This document shows, in pieces, positions 33,588 to 41,158 of a stretch of 64,000 nt of DNA (positions are counted from its first letter, which is position 1; each line of letters begins with the position of its first letter). The stretch is taken from NCBI GenBank assembly GCA_035998445.1, contig DASYHQ010000026.1:62001-126000 (forward strand), given 5' to 3'. The DNA is from Tepidisphaeraceae bacterium. Lineage in GTDB: Bacteria > Planctomycetota > Phycisphaerae > Tepidisphaerales > Tepidisphaeraceae. A program made the position numbers and the translations under genes. The notes beneath the pieces are model-generated. The model made no database searches. It saw only the letters and a program-made list of their open reading frames with translations, and had not been told where the DNA came from.

Positions 33588-34226
33588 ATGGCAAGCAAGA
33601 CCGCACAAGTATCGGCCGAAACCCGCACGGCCCTCGGTTCGCGGGCGAACAAGCGCCTGCGCGACGCCGGCAAGCTGCCGGGCGTCATCTACGGGCACAA
33701 GGAAGCGATCCTCCCCGTCACGCTGCCGAAGAAGGAGGTCGCCGGTCACATCAACCACGGCCAGCACCTGTTCGACATCGCGATCGACGGCAAGAGCGAG
33801 AAGGTCCTGATCAAGGAAGTGCAGTACGACCACCTCGGCATCGACCTGATCCACGTCGACTTCGCCCGCGTCTCGCTCGACGAGAAGGTCACGCTGACCG
33901 TCTCCATCGAGACCAAGGGCGAGCCCAAGAGCGACACCGGCGTGCTCCAGCAGATCATGAACGAGATCGAGATCGAGTGCCTCGTCACCGACATCCCCGA
34001 CGTGATCAAGGTCAGCGTCGGTGACATGCAACTCGACGACGTGATCCACGTGAAGGACCTGAAGCTTCCGCAGGGCGTCGTCGCCCTGGCCGACGAGGAC
34101 CAGATCGTCGTGCAGCTGAAGGAGATCACCGACTCCGAGGACGCCGCCGAGGCCGATGCCGCCGAGCCGGAAGTCATCGGCAAGGCCAAGGAAGATGGCG
34201 ACGCCGATGCGGAAGAGGCCAAGTAA
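33588..34226 (+). CDS. rplY: 50S ribosomal protein L25 (Ctc/TL5 type)
   Basis: A 212-residue L25 with two domains: the 5S rRNA-binding part (about 8-95, RTALGSRANKRLRDAGKLPGVIYG) and the Ctc/TL5 C-terminal beta domain (about 96-190, VTLTVSIETKGEPK ... LQQIMNEIEIECLVTDIPD). The tail is acidic (EDAAEADAAEPE). It binds 5S rRNA in the large subunit. GGAG site upstream of ATG 33588. Its place between prs and pth is the widely conserved glmU-prs-ctc-pth order. Confidence 0.95.
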   Translation: MASKTAQVSAETRTALGSRANKRLRDAGKLPGVIYGHKEAILPVTLPKKEVAGHINHGQHLFDIAIDGKSEKVLIKEVQYDHLGIDLIHVDFARVSLDEKVTLTVSIETKGEPKSDTGVLQQIMNEIEIECLVTDIPDVIKVSVGDMQLDDVIHVKDLKLPQGVVALADEDQIVVQLKEITDSEDAAEADAAEPEVIGKAKEDGDADAEEAK

Positions 34227-34230
34227 GGAT

Positions 34231-34320
34231 CGTAGATTGCCGATTTTCGATTGCCGATTTGCGGTTGGGTAACCATCGCTTCTCATCCAATCGCAAATTG
34301 GCAATCGAAAATCGGCAATC
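34231..34320. repeat. Family I inverted repeat, copy 1 (rplY-pth spacer)
   Basis: Arms are runs of GATTGCCGATT / TTTGCGATT words on the left, with their complements AATCGCAAAT and AATCGAAAATCGGCAAT on the right. The element begins five bases after the rplY stop and ends two bases before the pth ATG, leaving no room for a separate ribosome site. Confidence 0.85.
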
Positions 34321-34322
34321 CC

Positions 34323-34922
34323 ATGAAGCTAGTCGTCGGCCTAGGCAATCCCGGACGCGATTACGTCGGCACCCGGCACAACGTCGGGTTCGAACTGATC
34401 GATCGGCTGGCGACGAGCCTTGGCTGGACGAGCAAGGACGCCGACTTCGATCGGCAGGCCCGGTCGAAGTTCGAGGGCCTGGCGATTGACGGGCCGGCGG
34501 CCGGTGGCAAGGCGCTGCTGCTGAAGCCGGCGACGTACATGAACCTCAGCGGTCGCTCCGTACAGGCGGCCATGGCGTTCTACCAGTGCACGCCCGCCGA
34601 CGTGCTGGTGGTGCTGGACGACATCGCCTTGCCCGTCGGTCGCTTGCGGCTTCGCGGGTCTGGAAGTTCGGGTGGCCATAACGGCCTGAAGGACATCGAG
34701 CGGGCGCTGGGCACGAACGCCTACGCCCGGCTGCGGATCGGGATCGACCCCCGGCCGCCGCAGATCCCGCAGGTGGATTACGTGCTCGGCCGGTTCACCG
34801 ACGAGCAGCGAAAGACGTTAACCCCCACGATCGACCGCGCCGCCGAGGCCGCGATCGTGTGGATGGAAAAAGGAATTGAACCGGCGATGAACAGGTTCAA
34901 CGCCGGCAGTGAAGACAAGTGA
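34323..34922 (+). CDS. pth: Peptidyl-tRNA hydrolase
   Basis: A 199-residue Pth that releases tRNA from stalled peptidyl-tRNA. The active-site residues are present: N in GLGNPGRDYVGTRHNVGFE with catalytic H, N in PATYMNLSGRSV, D in VVLDDIALPVGRLRLR, and GSGGHNGLKDIE. Length is normal. Only CC separates the upstream palindrome from ATG 34323. A family F repeat begins inside its stop codon region (34919). Confidence 0.95.
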   Translation: MKLVVGLGNPGRDYVGTRHNVGFELIDRLATSLGWTSKDADFDRQARSKFEGLAIDGPAAGGKALLLKPATYMNLSGRSVQAAMAFYQCTPADVLVVLDDIALPVGRLRLRGSGSSGGHNGLKDIERALGTNAYARLRIGIDPRPPQIPQVDYVLGRFTDEQRKTLTPTIDRAAEAAIVWMEKGIEPAMNRFNAGSEDK

Positions 34923-34993
34923 AACATGACGACATGAATCATGAACCGATGAAGCGCCGCGTGGCCTTCATGTCTGATGTCTTCATGTTTCAC
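34919..34993. repeat. Family F inverted repeat, copy 2 (overlaps pth stop)
   Basis: GTGAAACATGACGACATGAA on the left pairs with TCATGTCTGATGTCTTCATG and TTTCAC on the right, 23 bases apart. The GTGA at its start includes the pth TGA stop codon. Confidence 0.85.
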
Positions 34994-35004
34994 GTTTCGG
35001 TTTA

Positions 35005-35045
35005 CTAGCGGTCGGCCCCAACCGACCAAAACCCATGCTAGGGAG
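35005..35045 (+). promoter_or_regulatory. Candidate structured rpsF leader next to the ribosome site
   Basis: CTAGC (35005-35009) can pair with GCTAG (35037-35041). It encloses GGTCGG/CCGACC (35010-35015 with 35022-35027) and an asymmetric AAAACCCAT bulge. The ribosome site GGGAG directly abuts the outer stem. Such a leader could let S6:S18 control its own translation, as known in other bacteria. The match to the published S6:S18 motif is not exact. Confidence 0.35.
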
Positions 35046-35053
35046 TTAGAATT

Positions 35054-35509
35054 ATGCCCAACAATGCACCCCGTCAGTACGAAGGTATGTTCCTGGTCGG
35101 TCCCGCCGCCAACAGCGAGAACGAGGGCGGCATCAAGCTCGTCCGCGCGGTCCTGGAGCGCAACGCGGCCAGCCCGATGGTCCTGAAGAAGTGGGACGAG
35201 CGCAAGCTGATGTACGAGATCAACCGCCAGAAGCGCGGCACGTACATCATCGCCTACTTCACCGCCGCCCCCAGCGCCATCACCGGCATCGAGCGCGACG
35301 TGAAGCTGAGCGAGGACATCCTCCGCGTGATGGTGACCGACGCCGACCACCTGAACCAGCAGGAAATGGAAGCCGTCGAGCCCCAGCCGATCCAGCCCCG
35401 CGAAGAGCGCCCCAGCTGGGACCGCCCCAGCTTCAACGACCGCCCGCCCCGTGGCGATCGCGGCCCGCGCCGTGAGGAAGCCGGCGTTGGCGCCGAAGGG
35501 AAAGAGTAA
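35054..35509 (+). CDS. rpsF: 30S ribosomal protein S6
   Basis: A 151-residue S6. The conserved core (residues 8-105) includes YEGMFLVGP, KKWDERKLMYEINRQKRGTY and IERDVKLSEDILRVMVT. A Pro/Arg/Asp-rich tail of about 45 residues follows, longer than in E. coli. S6 binds 16S rRNA together with S18. An AGGGAG site nine bases before ATG 35054 and a possible stem-loop leader precede it. ssb follows, but rpsR is not between ssb and rplI as it often is. Confidence 0.94.
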   Translation: MPNNAPRQYEGMFLVGPAANSENEGGIKLVRAVLERNAASPMVLKKWDERKLMYEINRQKRGTYIIAYFTAAPSAITGIERDVKLSEDILRVMVTDADHLNQQEMEAVEPQPIQPREERPSWDRPSFNDRPPRGDRGPRREEAGVGAEGKE

Positions 35510-35518
35510 GGACTTATT

Positions 35519-35611
35519 GCCGATTTGCGATCTGCGATTGCCGATTGAAGAGGTGATCGTCCAAAGGCGGCGCTTTCCAATCGCAAATGGGCAATCGAAA
35601 ATCGGCAATCC
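35519..35611. repeat. Family I inverted repeat, copy 2 (rpsF-ssb spacer)
   Basis: Same GATTGCCGATT/TTGCGAT words as copy 1 and the same right-arm sequence CAATCGAAAATCGGCAATC. It starts nine bases after the rpsF stop and ends just before the ssb ribosome site GGAGG. Confidence 0.85.
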
Positions 35612-35626
35612 GCCGGAGGCGAAAAC

Positions 35627-36169
35627 ATGGCCAGTTACAACAAAGTCCTCCTCATGGGCAACCTGACCCGCGATCCGCAGCTGCGCTACACGCCGTCGCA
35701 GATGGCGGTGGCGGACTTCGGCATTGCGGTGAACGAGAAGTTCACCACCAAGAGCGGCGAGAAGCGCGAGGATGTCGCGTTCATCGATATCACCGCCTGG
35801 GGCAAACAGGCCGAGCTGATCAACCAGTACTTCACCAAGGGCAAGCCGATCTTCATCGAAGGCCGCTTGAAGTATGAAACCTGGGACGACAAGCAAGGTG
35901 GCGGTAAGCGTCACAAGCTCACCGTTACCCTCGATGGCTTTCAATTCGTGGGTGGCCGTGACGGTGGAGGCGGTGGTGGTGGTGGTGGTGGCAGCTACGA
36001 TCAAGGCGCCGGTCCCGGCGACTTTGAAGACAGCGCCCCGCCGCAACGCTCGCAATCGCGCCCGGCCCCCAATCGCCCGCCGCAGCGCCCCGCGCCACGG
36101 CAGGCAGCGCCCGCCGAGCAACCGTACGGCGACGAACAGCAATTTAAGGACGACGATATTCCGTTCTGA
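35627..36169 (+). CDS. ssb: Single-stranded DNA-binding protein
   Basis: A 180-residue SSB. The OB fold (1-108) begins MASYNKVLLMGNLTRDPQLRY and includes DITAWGKQAELINQYF and FIEGRLKYETWDD. A linker of ten consecutive glycines (near 115-124) and a Pro/Gln/Arg-rich region lead to the acidic interaction tip DDDIPF (175-180), which recruits repair and replication partners. ATG 35627 has GGAGG eight bases upstream. Between rpsF and rplI. Confidence 0.96.
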   Translation: MASYNKVLLMGNLTRDPQLRYTPSQMAVADFGIAVNEKFTTKSGEKREDVAFIDITAWGKQAELINQYFTKGKPIFIEGRLKYETWDDKQGGGKRHKLTVTLDGFQFVGGRDGGGGGGGGGGSYDQGAGPGDFEDSAPPQRSQSRPAPNRPPQRPAPRQAAPAEQPYGDEQQFKDDDIPF

Positions 36170-36172
36170 TCC

Positions 36173-36240
36173 GTGATGAGTGGTGCCTGACCCGTACGGG
36201 CCAACATCACTCGCGCAACAGTCAATCACCACTCATCAAT
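36173..36240. repeat. Family J inverted repeat (ssb-rplI spacer)
   Basis: Arms GTGATGAGTGGTG and CACCACTCATCAATCAC. It starts three bases after the ssb stop and ends just before the rplI ribosome site. Confidence 0.75.
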
Positions 36241-36255
36241 CACAGAGGTATTCAA

Positions 36256-36792
36256 ATGGCAAACGTAAAACTTCTCCTTCAGGAAAGCGTCAAGCACGTC
36301 GGCAAGGTTGGCGACGTGGTCGAGGTGTCGCCGGGCTATGCCCGTAACTACCTGCTGCCCCAGCGCCTGGCCGTCGAGCCGACGCCGAATAACCTCAAGA
36401 AGATCGAGGTTCGTCGGCAGGAGATCGAAAAGCAGGAGCGCGAGCAGCGCGAGCAGCAGCAGACGCTGATCAAGAAGCTCGCCGGCGTCGAGGTGACGCT
36501 CGAGCGTCGCGCCAACGAGCAGGGCAACCTGTACGGCGCCGTCAGCGCGACCGACATCAGCCGTGCGCTGCAGGGCATGGGCTACAACGTCGAGCCGGAC
36601 GACGTCTACCTGCCGGGCAAGCTCGACCGCATCGAGACCTACATGGTCACGGTGCGCTTCGCCGAGGGCATCGAGACCGAGCTGAAGGTGTGGGTCGCCC
36701 CCGACGCCGACAGCCGCGAGTCCATCGAAGCCGCCCGCAAGGCCGCCGCCGCCGAGCCGGCCCCCGCGAGCAACTTTGAACGCAACGGATAA
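36256..36792 (+). CDS. rplI: 50S ribosomal protein L9
   Basis: A 178-residue L9. The N-terminal RNA-binding domain (1-50) has VKHVGKVGDVVEVSPGYARNYLLPQ. The long connecting helix (about 45-80) is Glu/Gln/Arg-rich (QEIEKQEREQREQQQ). The C-terminal domain (about 85-160) has GNLYGAVSATDISRAL. An Ala/Pro-rich tail of about 15 residues is extra. AGAGG site upstream. Followed by two hairpin terminator candidates. Confidence 0.96.
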   Translation: MANVKLLLQESVKHVGKVGDVVEVSPGYARNYLLPQRLAVEPTPNNLKKIEVRRQEIEKQEREQREQQQTLIKKLAGVEVTLERRANEQGNLYGAVSATDISRALQGMGYNVEPDDVYLPGKLDRIETYMVTVRFAEGIETELKVWVAPDADSRESIEAARKAAAAEPAPASNFERNG

Positions 36793-36808
36793 GGCTTCTT
36801 TGGACTTC

Positions 36809-36832
36809 GCCACTTCAGTGGCTGGTTCTTCT
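36809..36832 (+). terminator. Candidate terminator 1 after rplI
   Basis: Short stem GCCAC/GTGGC with TTCA loop followed by TGGTTCTTCT. The TTCA loop and TTCTTCT tail match the stronger dnaB terminator. Confidence 0.4.
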
Positions 36833-36854
36833 GGCATCATCGAAAACTGACACG

Positions 36855-36886
36855 GCCCGCACGGTTCTCCGTGCGGGCTGTTTCAT
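36855..36886 (+). terminator. Candidate terminator 2 after rplI
   Basis: Stem GCCCGCACGG / CCGTGCGGGC with TTCT loop followed by TGTTTCATT. Strong stem, imperfect T-tract. Confidence 0.65.
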
Positions 36887-37285
36887 TGGAGTATATGCAC
36901 CTGAAAAGGAAGTCCGTTGCCGAGCCGTTATTTTGAGACGGTGTAAAGAACAACGCCGCGTCCGCTCCGACCGTGGCATGGGCGTCTCGCCCATGCGTGT
37001 GTGAGGGTCGGAAGACAGAATTGGTTGCAGCGGCTCGGTCGGCGCAGCAGCCATCAAATCAATCTCTCATTCCACTCCACACGCATGGGCGAGACGCCCA
37101 TGCCACGGAAAGGCAGCCGCGACCGCGTTTTTTAACATACTCAGAGGCACTCACGATGACGGTTGCGTCGTGACGTCATAAGCCCGGTTTCATTTGCAAA
37201 TCGACAACCCTACTGCAACAAACCTACGATCGGGCGCGTCTTACTCAAACTCAGCCATTGCAGCAGTTCCCGACGAAGGACCGAC
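36887..37285. other. Spacer between rplI and tlpA-like gene
   Basis: Mostly a family E element (36936-37135). The remaining 37136-37285 shows no gene except the AAGGA ribosome site of the lipoprotein gene. Confidence 0.5.
36936..37135. repeat. Family E element, copy 2
   Basis: Hairpin termini CCGTGGCATGGGCGTCTCG and its inverse at 36971-37108. The interior (GGTTGCAGCGGCTCGGTCGG, 37022-37041) and flanks (GAACAACGCCGCGTCCGCTC) match, in reverse orientation, the copy at the right end of the window. Confidence 0.85.
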
Positions 37286-37843
37286 ATGACACGCTCGACT
37301 TTCTGGCGCCCGTTTGCACTTACCAGCATGTTGGTGCTGCCGCTGTTCGCATCGCTCGCTTGCTCTGATCAATCCGGGTCGGGCGGCAATGGGCACGGCG
37401 AGGCGCCGCACGTTCTGCTAGGCAAGCCCGCCCCGGCCATCAATGTCCCGTTACTCGATGGCGGCACGTTGAACCTGGCCGACCACAAGGGCAAGGACGT
37501 CGTCATCCTCGACTTCTGGGCCACCTGGTGCGGCCCGTGCATCGTCGGCATGCCGTTGGTCGATCAGGTCGCCGACCAGTACGCCGACCAGAACGTCGTC
37601 TTCTACGCGGTGAACGTCGGCGAGACCCCCGAAGAGATTAAGCCCTTTATGGCCAAGCAGAACTTCGACATGAAGGTCGCCCTCGACGCCAACGGCAAGG
37701 TCAGCATGGACTACGCCGCCGAGGCCATTCCGCAGACGCTCATCATCGATAAGAACGGCATCGTCCAGTCCGTTCATATCGGTGTCGGCGCGGATACCAA
37801 AGCGCAACTGGAAAGGGACGTGAAAGCCGCGCTGGCAAAGTAA
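37286..37843 (+). CDS. TlpA-like thioredoxin-fold lipoprotein
   Basis: A 185-residue protein with a lipobox (LFASLAC; lipidated Cys at about residue 26) and a thioredoxin fold with WCGPC in ILDFWATWCGPCIVG, then the VNVGETPEEIKPF and cis-Pro IPQTLIID blocks. It should be anchored in the periplasm as a thiol-disulfide reductant. It resembles the C-terminal half of the 25711-27003 protein. ATG 37286 with AAGGA six bases upstream. It interrupts the otherwise conserved rplI-dnaB pairing, with repeats on both sides. Confidence 0.88.
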   Translation: MTRSTFWRPFALTSMLVLPLFASLACSDQSGSGGNGHGEAPHVLLGKPAPAINVPLLDGGTLNLADHKGKDVVILDFWATWCGPCIVGMPLVDQVADQYADQNVVFYAVNVGETPEEIKPFMAKQNFDMKVALDANGKVSMDYAAEAIPQTLIIDKNGIVQSVHIGVGADTKAQLERDVKAALAK

Positions 37844-37881
37844 GCAAAACCGTCCCTCGTCAAAATGGAACGATTTCTCTC

Positions 37882-38090
37882 TGGTCCCTCTCCCGGTACG
37901 CCGGGAGAGGCTAGGTGAGGGTGAATTCGAACTGCAGACAGCCTACGAATGGGGGACGGATCAACACGAATAAAAAAGGCGCAACACGGCGCAGCTCTTA
38001 TTCGTATTGATTCGAGCCCATTCGTGGGCAACTCTTTGCTCACGGCGCGTGGGGCAGCTCGAATTCACCCTCACATCGCCTGTCGCCGAG
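37882..38090. repeat. Family A element, copy 6, interrupted by a family K palindrome
   Basis: The left half is a complete hairpin CTCTCCCGG-TACG-CCGGGAGAG with tail GGTGAGGGTGAATTCGA. The right half begins TCGAATTCACCCTCACATCGCC but its hairpin is decayed. Between the tails, 37944-38028 is a different palindrome. Confidence 0.75.
37944..38028. repeat. Family K inverted repeat (inside family A)
   Basis: Arms ACGAATGGG ... GGATCAACACGAATAA and TTATTCGTATTGATTC ... CCCATTCGT, built of repeated CGAAT words. Confidence 0.75.
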
Positions 38091-38271
38091 CGAATTCAAC
38101 ACCCCCTGTGGGTAGCCCGTGTACAACCCGTCGCCACCTCCCCGCGCGTTAGGCGGAACCCCGCTCTGACCCTACAAGATCCCTCAAGCCGATTTGTCTT
38201 GCGGCCCGATGAATGGATGAGTATGTTCGGGTTTCGTTAGCAAGCTAGTGCAACACGCGAGAGATGTACCG

Positions 38272-39636
38272 ATGAGCCAAGCCAGCCAGTTAGTCGACCC
38301 GTCGATCGCACGCCAGTTCGATCGGTTGCCGCCTCACTCGATCGAGTCGGAGATGTGCCTGCTGGCGTCGATGATGCTGGACAAGGAGATGGTCGGCGAG
38401 GTCGTGCAGATCGTCGACCGCGAGGCCTTCTATCAGGCCGACCACCAGATCATCTACGACGTGCTGGTGAAGCTGTACGAGCAGAACCGCCCGATCGACG
38501 CCGTCATCGTCCGCGAAGAGCTGATCAAGCGACAGTTGCTCGACGAAGTCGGCGGCATCGCGTATCTGGCCGCCATCCTCAACAGTGTGCCCTCGGCCGC
38601 CCACGGCGCACACTACGCCGGCATCGTGCGCGAGAAGGCGCTGCTGCGCCAGCTCATCAGCGCCAGCACCGACATCCTGCGCGACGCCTACGCCCCGCAC
38701 GAGGAAGCCAACATCGTCTTGGACAAGGCCGAGAAGCGCATCTTCGAAATCGCGCAGAACAAGGTCGGCAAGCAGATGGTGGCGATGGAGGAAGTGCTGC
38801 ACGAGGTCTTCGAGATGATCGAGACCCGCGGCCAGCGCGGCGTCGAAACGGGCTTCCTCGAGCTGGACGAAATGATGAACGGCCTGCAGCCGGGCGAGAT
38901 GATCATCATCGCCGCCAGACCGTCGATGGGTAAGACGGCGTTCGCGATGAACATGATCGAGCACATCAGCGCCACCAACCGCCTGCCGACCGCCGTCTTC
39001 AGCTTGGAAATGAGCAAGCAGCAGCTCGCCCAGCGCATGCTCTGCAGCCGTGGGCAGATCGACGCCCACAAGCTGCGCAAGGGCATGCTTCAGTCGCACG
39101 AGTACGCTCACCTGGCCAACGTGGTCGGCGAACTGGCAAAGGCGCCGATTTGGGTCGACGACACGCCGGGCCTGACCATTCTGGACCTGCGCGCCAAGGC
39201 CCGTCGGCTGAAGATGCAGCACGACATCAAGTGCATCATGATCGACTACATGCAGCTGATGGATAACCCCGGTGTCGAAAGCCGTCAGCAGCAGGTCAGC
39301 GAGATCAGCCGCGGCATTAAGGCGGTCGCCCGCGAGCTGTCCGTCCCCGTCATCTGCCTGTCGCAGCTGAACCGCGGCAGCGAAGGCCGCGACGGTCACC
39401 GCCCACGCATGAGCGACTTGCGCGAGTCGGGCAGCATCGAACAGGACGCCGACGTGATCGCGCTGCTGCACCGCGAGGACTACTACCGCATGGCCGAGCC
39501 GGACTTTCAGCCGGACAACATCGCCGAGGTCATCATCGCCAAGCAGCGTAACGGCCCGACGGGCACCGTGAAGCTGACGTTCATCAACAAAACGACGCGC
39601 TTCGAGAACCTGTCGGCGGCGGCCGACCCGTTCTAA
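38272..39636 (+). CDS. dnaB: Replicative DNA helicase
   Basis: A 454-residue DnaB. The N-terminal primase-interacting domain (about 18-120, PPHSIESEMCLLASMM) is followed by a linker and the RecA-type ATPase. Walker A is ARPSMGKT (215-222), Walker B is CIMIDYMQLM, and SQLNRGSEGRDGHRPRMSDLRESGSIEQDAD contains the DNA-binding and arginine-finger region. It unwinds DNA at the fork as a hexamer. Start at ATG 38272; an upstream GTG at 38248 would add eight residues. No intein. The terminator follows closely. Confidence 0.96.
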   Translation: MSQASQLVDPSIARQFDRLPPHSIESEMCLLASMMLDKEMVGEVVQIVDREAFYQADHQIIYDVLVKLYEQNRPIDAVIVREELIKRQLLDEVGGIAYLAAILNSVPSAAHGAHYAGIVREKALLRQLISASTDILRDAYAPHEEANIVLDKAEKRIFEIAQNKVGKQMVAMEEVLHEVFEMIETRGQRGVETGFLELDEMMNGLQPGEMIIIAARPSMGKTAFAMNMIEHISATNRLPTAVFSLEMSKQQLAQRMLCSRGQIDAHKLRKGMLQSHEYAHLANVVGELAKAPIWVDDTPGLTILDLRAKARRLKMQHDIKCIMIDYMQLMDNPGVESRQQQVSEISRGIKAVARELSVPVICLSQLNRGSEGRDGHRPRMSDLRESGSIEQDADVIALLHREDYYRMAEPDFQPDNIAEVIIAKQRNGPTGTVKLTFINKTTRFENLSAAADPF

Positions 39637-39675
39637 GCAAGCGCCCAACACCAACTCGCGTCATTCATCTGCCGG

Positions 39676-39705
39676 ACTGGCCGCTTCAGCGGCCAGTTCT
39701 TCTTT
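39676..39705 (+). terminator. Rho-independent terminator after dnaB
   Basis: Stem ACTGGCCGC / GCGGCCAGT with TTCA loop and tail TCTTCTTT. The same stem recurs at 28744-28765. Confidence 0.75.
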
Positions 39706-39786
39706 GCGGGTGAAGCGTCGAAGCGCCCGTCGATAGCGAAGCCATCCCTACATCAAACCTCTCCCGCACGCTATGATCTCCCCCAC

Positions 39787-40992
39787 ATGGCGCAGCGAAC
39801 ATCTACCCCCATCTGGATCGTCTGTTCCGCACTGCTCGTGCTCGCCTGTGGCGTGGCGGGCGCGGTGCATTATGGGAAAGTGGCCCAGCTTGCAGACAGC
39901 ACGCAGGCGAAGATGGAAGCCGCGGTGCCCGGCCTGATGTACCTGATGGCCGGCATCGCGCTGGCCGTGCTGATGGTAAAGCGACCATCCACCCCCACCG
40001 TCATTGCCCCACCCGCGGCGCCCGCAGCCGACCCGAACGAGGTCGCCGCCGATCCATGGTCGCAGATCAACCCGGTCTTCGAACAGTTGATCGAAGCTGT
40101 GGACGCGCTGAACCGCCGGATCGCCGAGCGACCCGTCGAACCCACCGCATCGCCCGCTGCGCCGGTGCCACCCGTACCGCCACGCCCCATCGGGTCCGCC
40201 GATCAATCCGCCCGAATGATCGAACTGCTCGACGACATTCGCGAGCTGTCGATGATGAGCGAGGCCCAGAAGCGGTCGCGCTTCCTGAACCACGCGAAGC
40301 GCCAGAAGTCCCTCATGCTACGGCAGGCGCGCAACCACCTTGGCGCCGGTCAGTTCGGCGAGGCCGAGCGCCTGATCGAACAATGCATCGCGGCCTACTC
40401 GAGCGACGACGACGTCGAGTTCGTCCGCCAGCAGCTGAACGACGCCCGCGACGCCGCGGCCACCACCGCGATCGACAACGCGCAGCACAAGGCGGAAGAC
40501 CTGATGGCGTTGTCCCGCTTCGACGAGGCGATCGCGATCGCCGACGGGCTCATCAACGACTATCCCACGAACCACGAAGCCCAGGCGCTGCGCGACCGCA
40601 TCGCCCGCGAGCGCGACTTGTTCCGCAACGCCGCCTGCCAACGACTGTTCGACGAAATTCGCACCGACATCGACCACCGCGACTGGCGCAAGGCCCTGGC
40701 CGGCACGCAAAAGCTGCTGGAAAGGTTTGGCGACCTGCCGCGCGCCGAAAAGGTGCGCAGCACGCTGCGCACCATTCAGGACAACGCGGAGATCCAGGAA
40801 CGCCAGGAACTGGAGGCCCGCATCCAGGAGCTGATCCGCAGCAAGCGCTTTACCGATGCCGTCGAACTGTCGGAAGAGCTGATCGCGCGCTTCCCCGGTT
40901 CGCCGCAGGCCGACAAACTCCGCGACCTGCTACCGCGTCTGCGCGAACATGCGGTCACCCATGAGGCGGGGGATTTGGTGGATCGGAGTTAA
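39787..40992 (+). CDS. Membrane-anchored TPR-like repeat protein
   Basis: A 401-residue protein. Two N-terminal hydrophobic helices (about 8-28 and 46-65) bracket a short loop. A Pro/Ala-rich linker (68-135) follows. Residues 150-395 are helical with TPR-like helix pairs (for example LGAGQFGEAERLIEQCIAAY, LSRFDEAIAIADGLINDYP and IRSKRFTDAVELSEELIARFPGS). The soluble part probably faces the cytoplasm and binds partners. Function unknown. TATGAT lies nine bases before ATG 39787 with no ribosome site, so it is likely leaderless. Monocistronic. Confidence 0.75.
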   Translation: MAQRTSTPIWIVCSALLVLACGVAGAVHYGKVAQLADSTQAKMEAAVPGLMYLMAGIALAVLMVKRPSTPTVIAPPAAPAADPNEVAADPWSQINPVFEQLIEAVDALNRRIAERPVEPTASPAAPVPPVPPRPIGSADQSARMIELLDDIRELSMMSEAQKRSRFLNHAKRQKSLMLRQARNHLGAGQFGEAERLIEQCIAAYSSDDDVEFVRQQLNDARDAAATTAIDNAQHKAEDLMALSRFDEAIAIADGLINDYPTNHEAQALRDRIARERDLFRNAACQRLFDEIRTDIDHRDWRKALAGTQKLLERFGDLPRAEKVRSTLRTIQDNAEIQERQELEARIQELIRSKRFTDAVELSEELIARFPGSPQADKLRDLLPRLREHAVTHEAGDLVDRS

Positions 40993-41009
40993 GGCGCTTC
41001 TCCTGCCCT

Positions 41010-41133
41010 CCGGCCCCGCTCTCGGTACTCCGGAAAAGGCTGGGTGAGGGTAATTTCGAACTGCTGACGGTTCCCGAAAGAACAAATCACCCTCACCCAG
41101 CCTCTCCCATGAGTACATGGGAGAGGAGCCGGA
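41010..41133. repeat. Family A paired-hairpin element, copy 7
   Basis: The left hairpin is decayed (CTCTCGGTACTCCGGAAAAGG). The right one has CCCATG-AGTA-CATGGG, again a paired stem change that keeps the AGTA loop. Tails GGTGAGGGTAATTT and AAATCACCCTCACCCAGCC are clear. Confidence 0.8.
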
Positions 41134-41158
41134 ACAATCACCCGTAATTACGACTCGC

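Larger units (their letters stand above)
37844..38271. other. Spacer before dnaB
   Basis: Contains a family A element split by a family K palindrome (37882-38090). From 38091 to 38271 no gene or strong motif is seen; the dnaB ribosome site is weak (GAGAG). Confidence 0.5.

Noticed and set aside
32264-39654. Long leftward ORFs opposite prs (411 aa), ssb/rpsF (484 aa) and dnaB (454 aa)
   Set aside because: All are antisense shadows of clearly identified conserved genes and cross the palindromic spacers.
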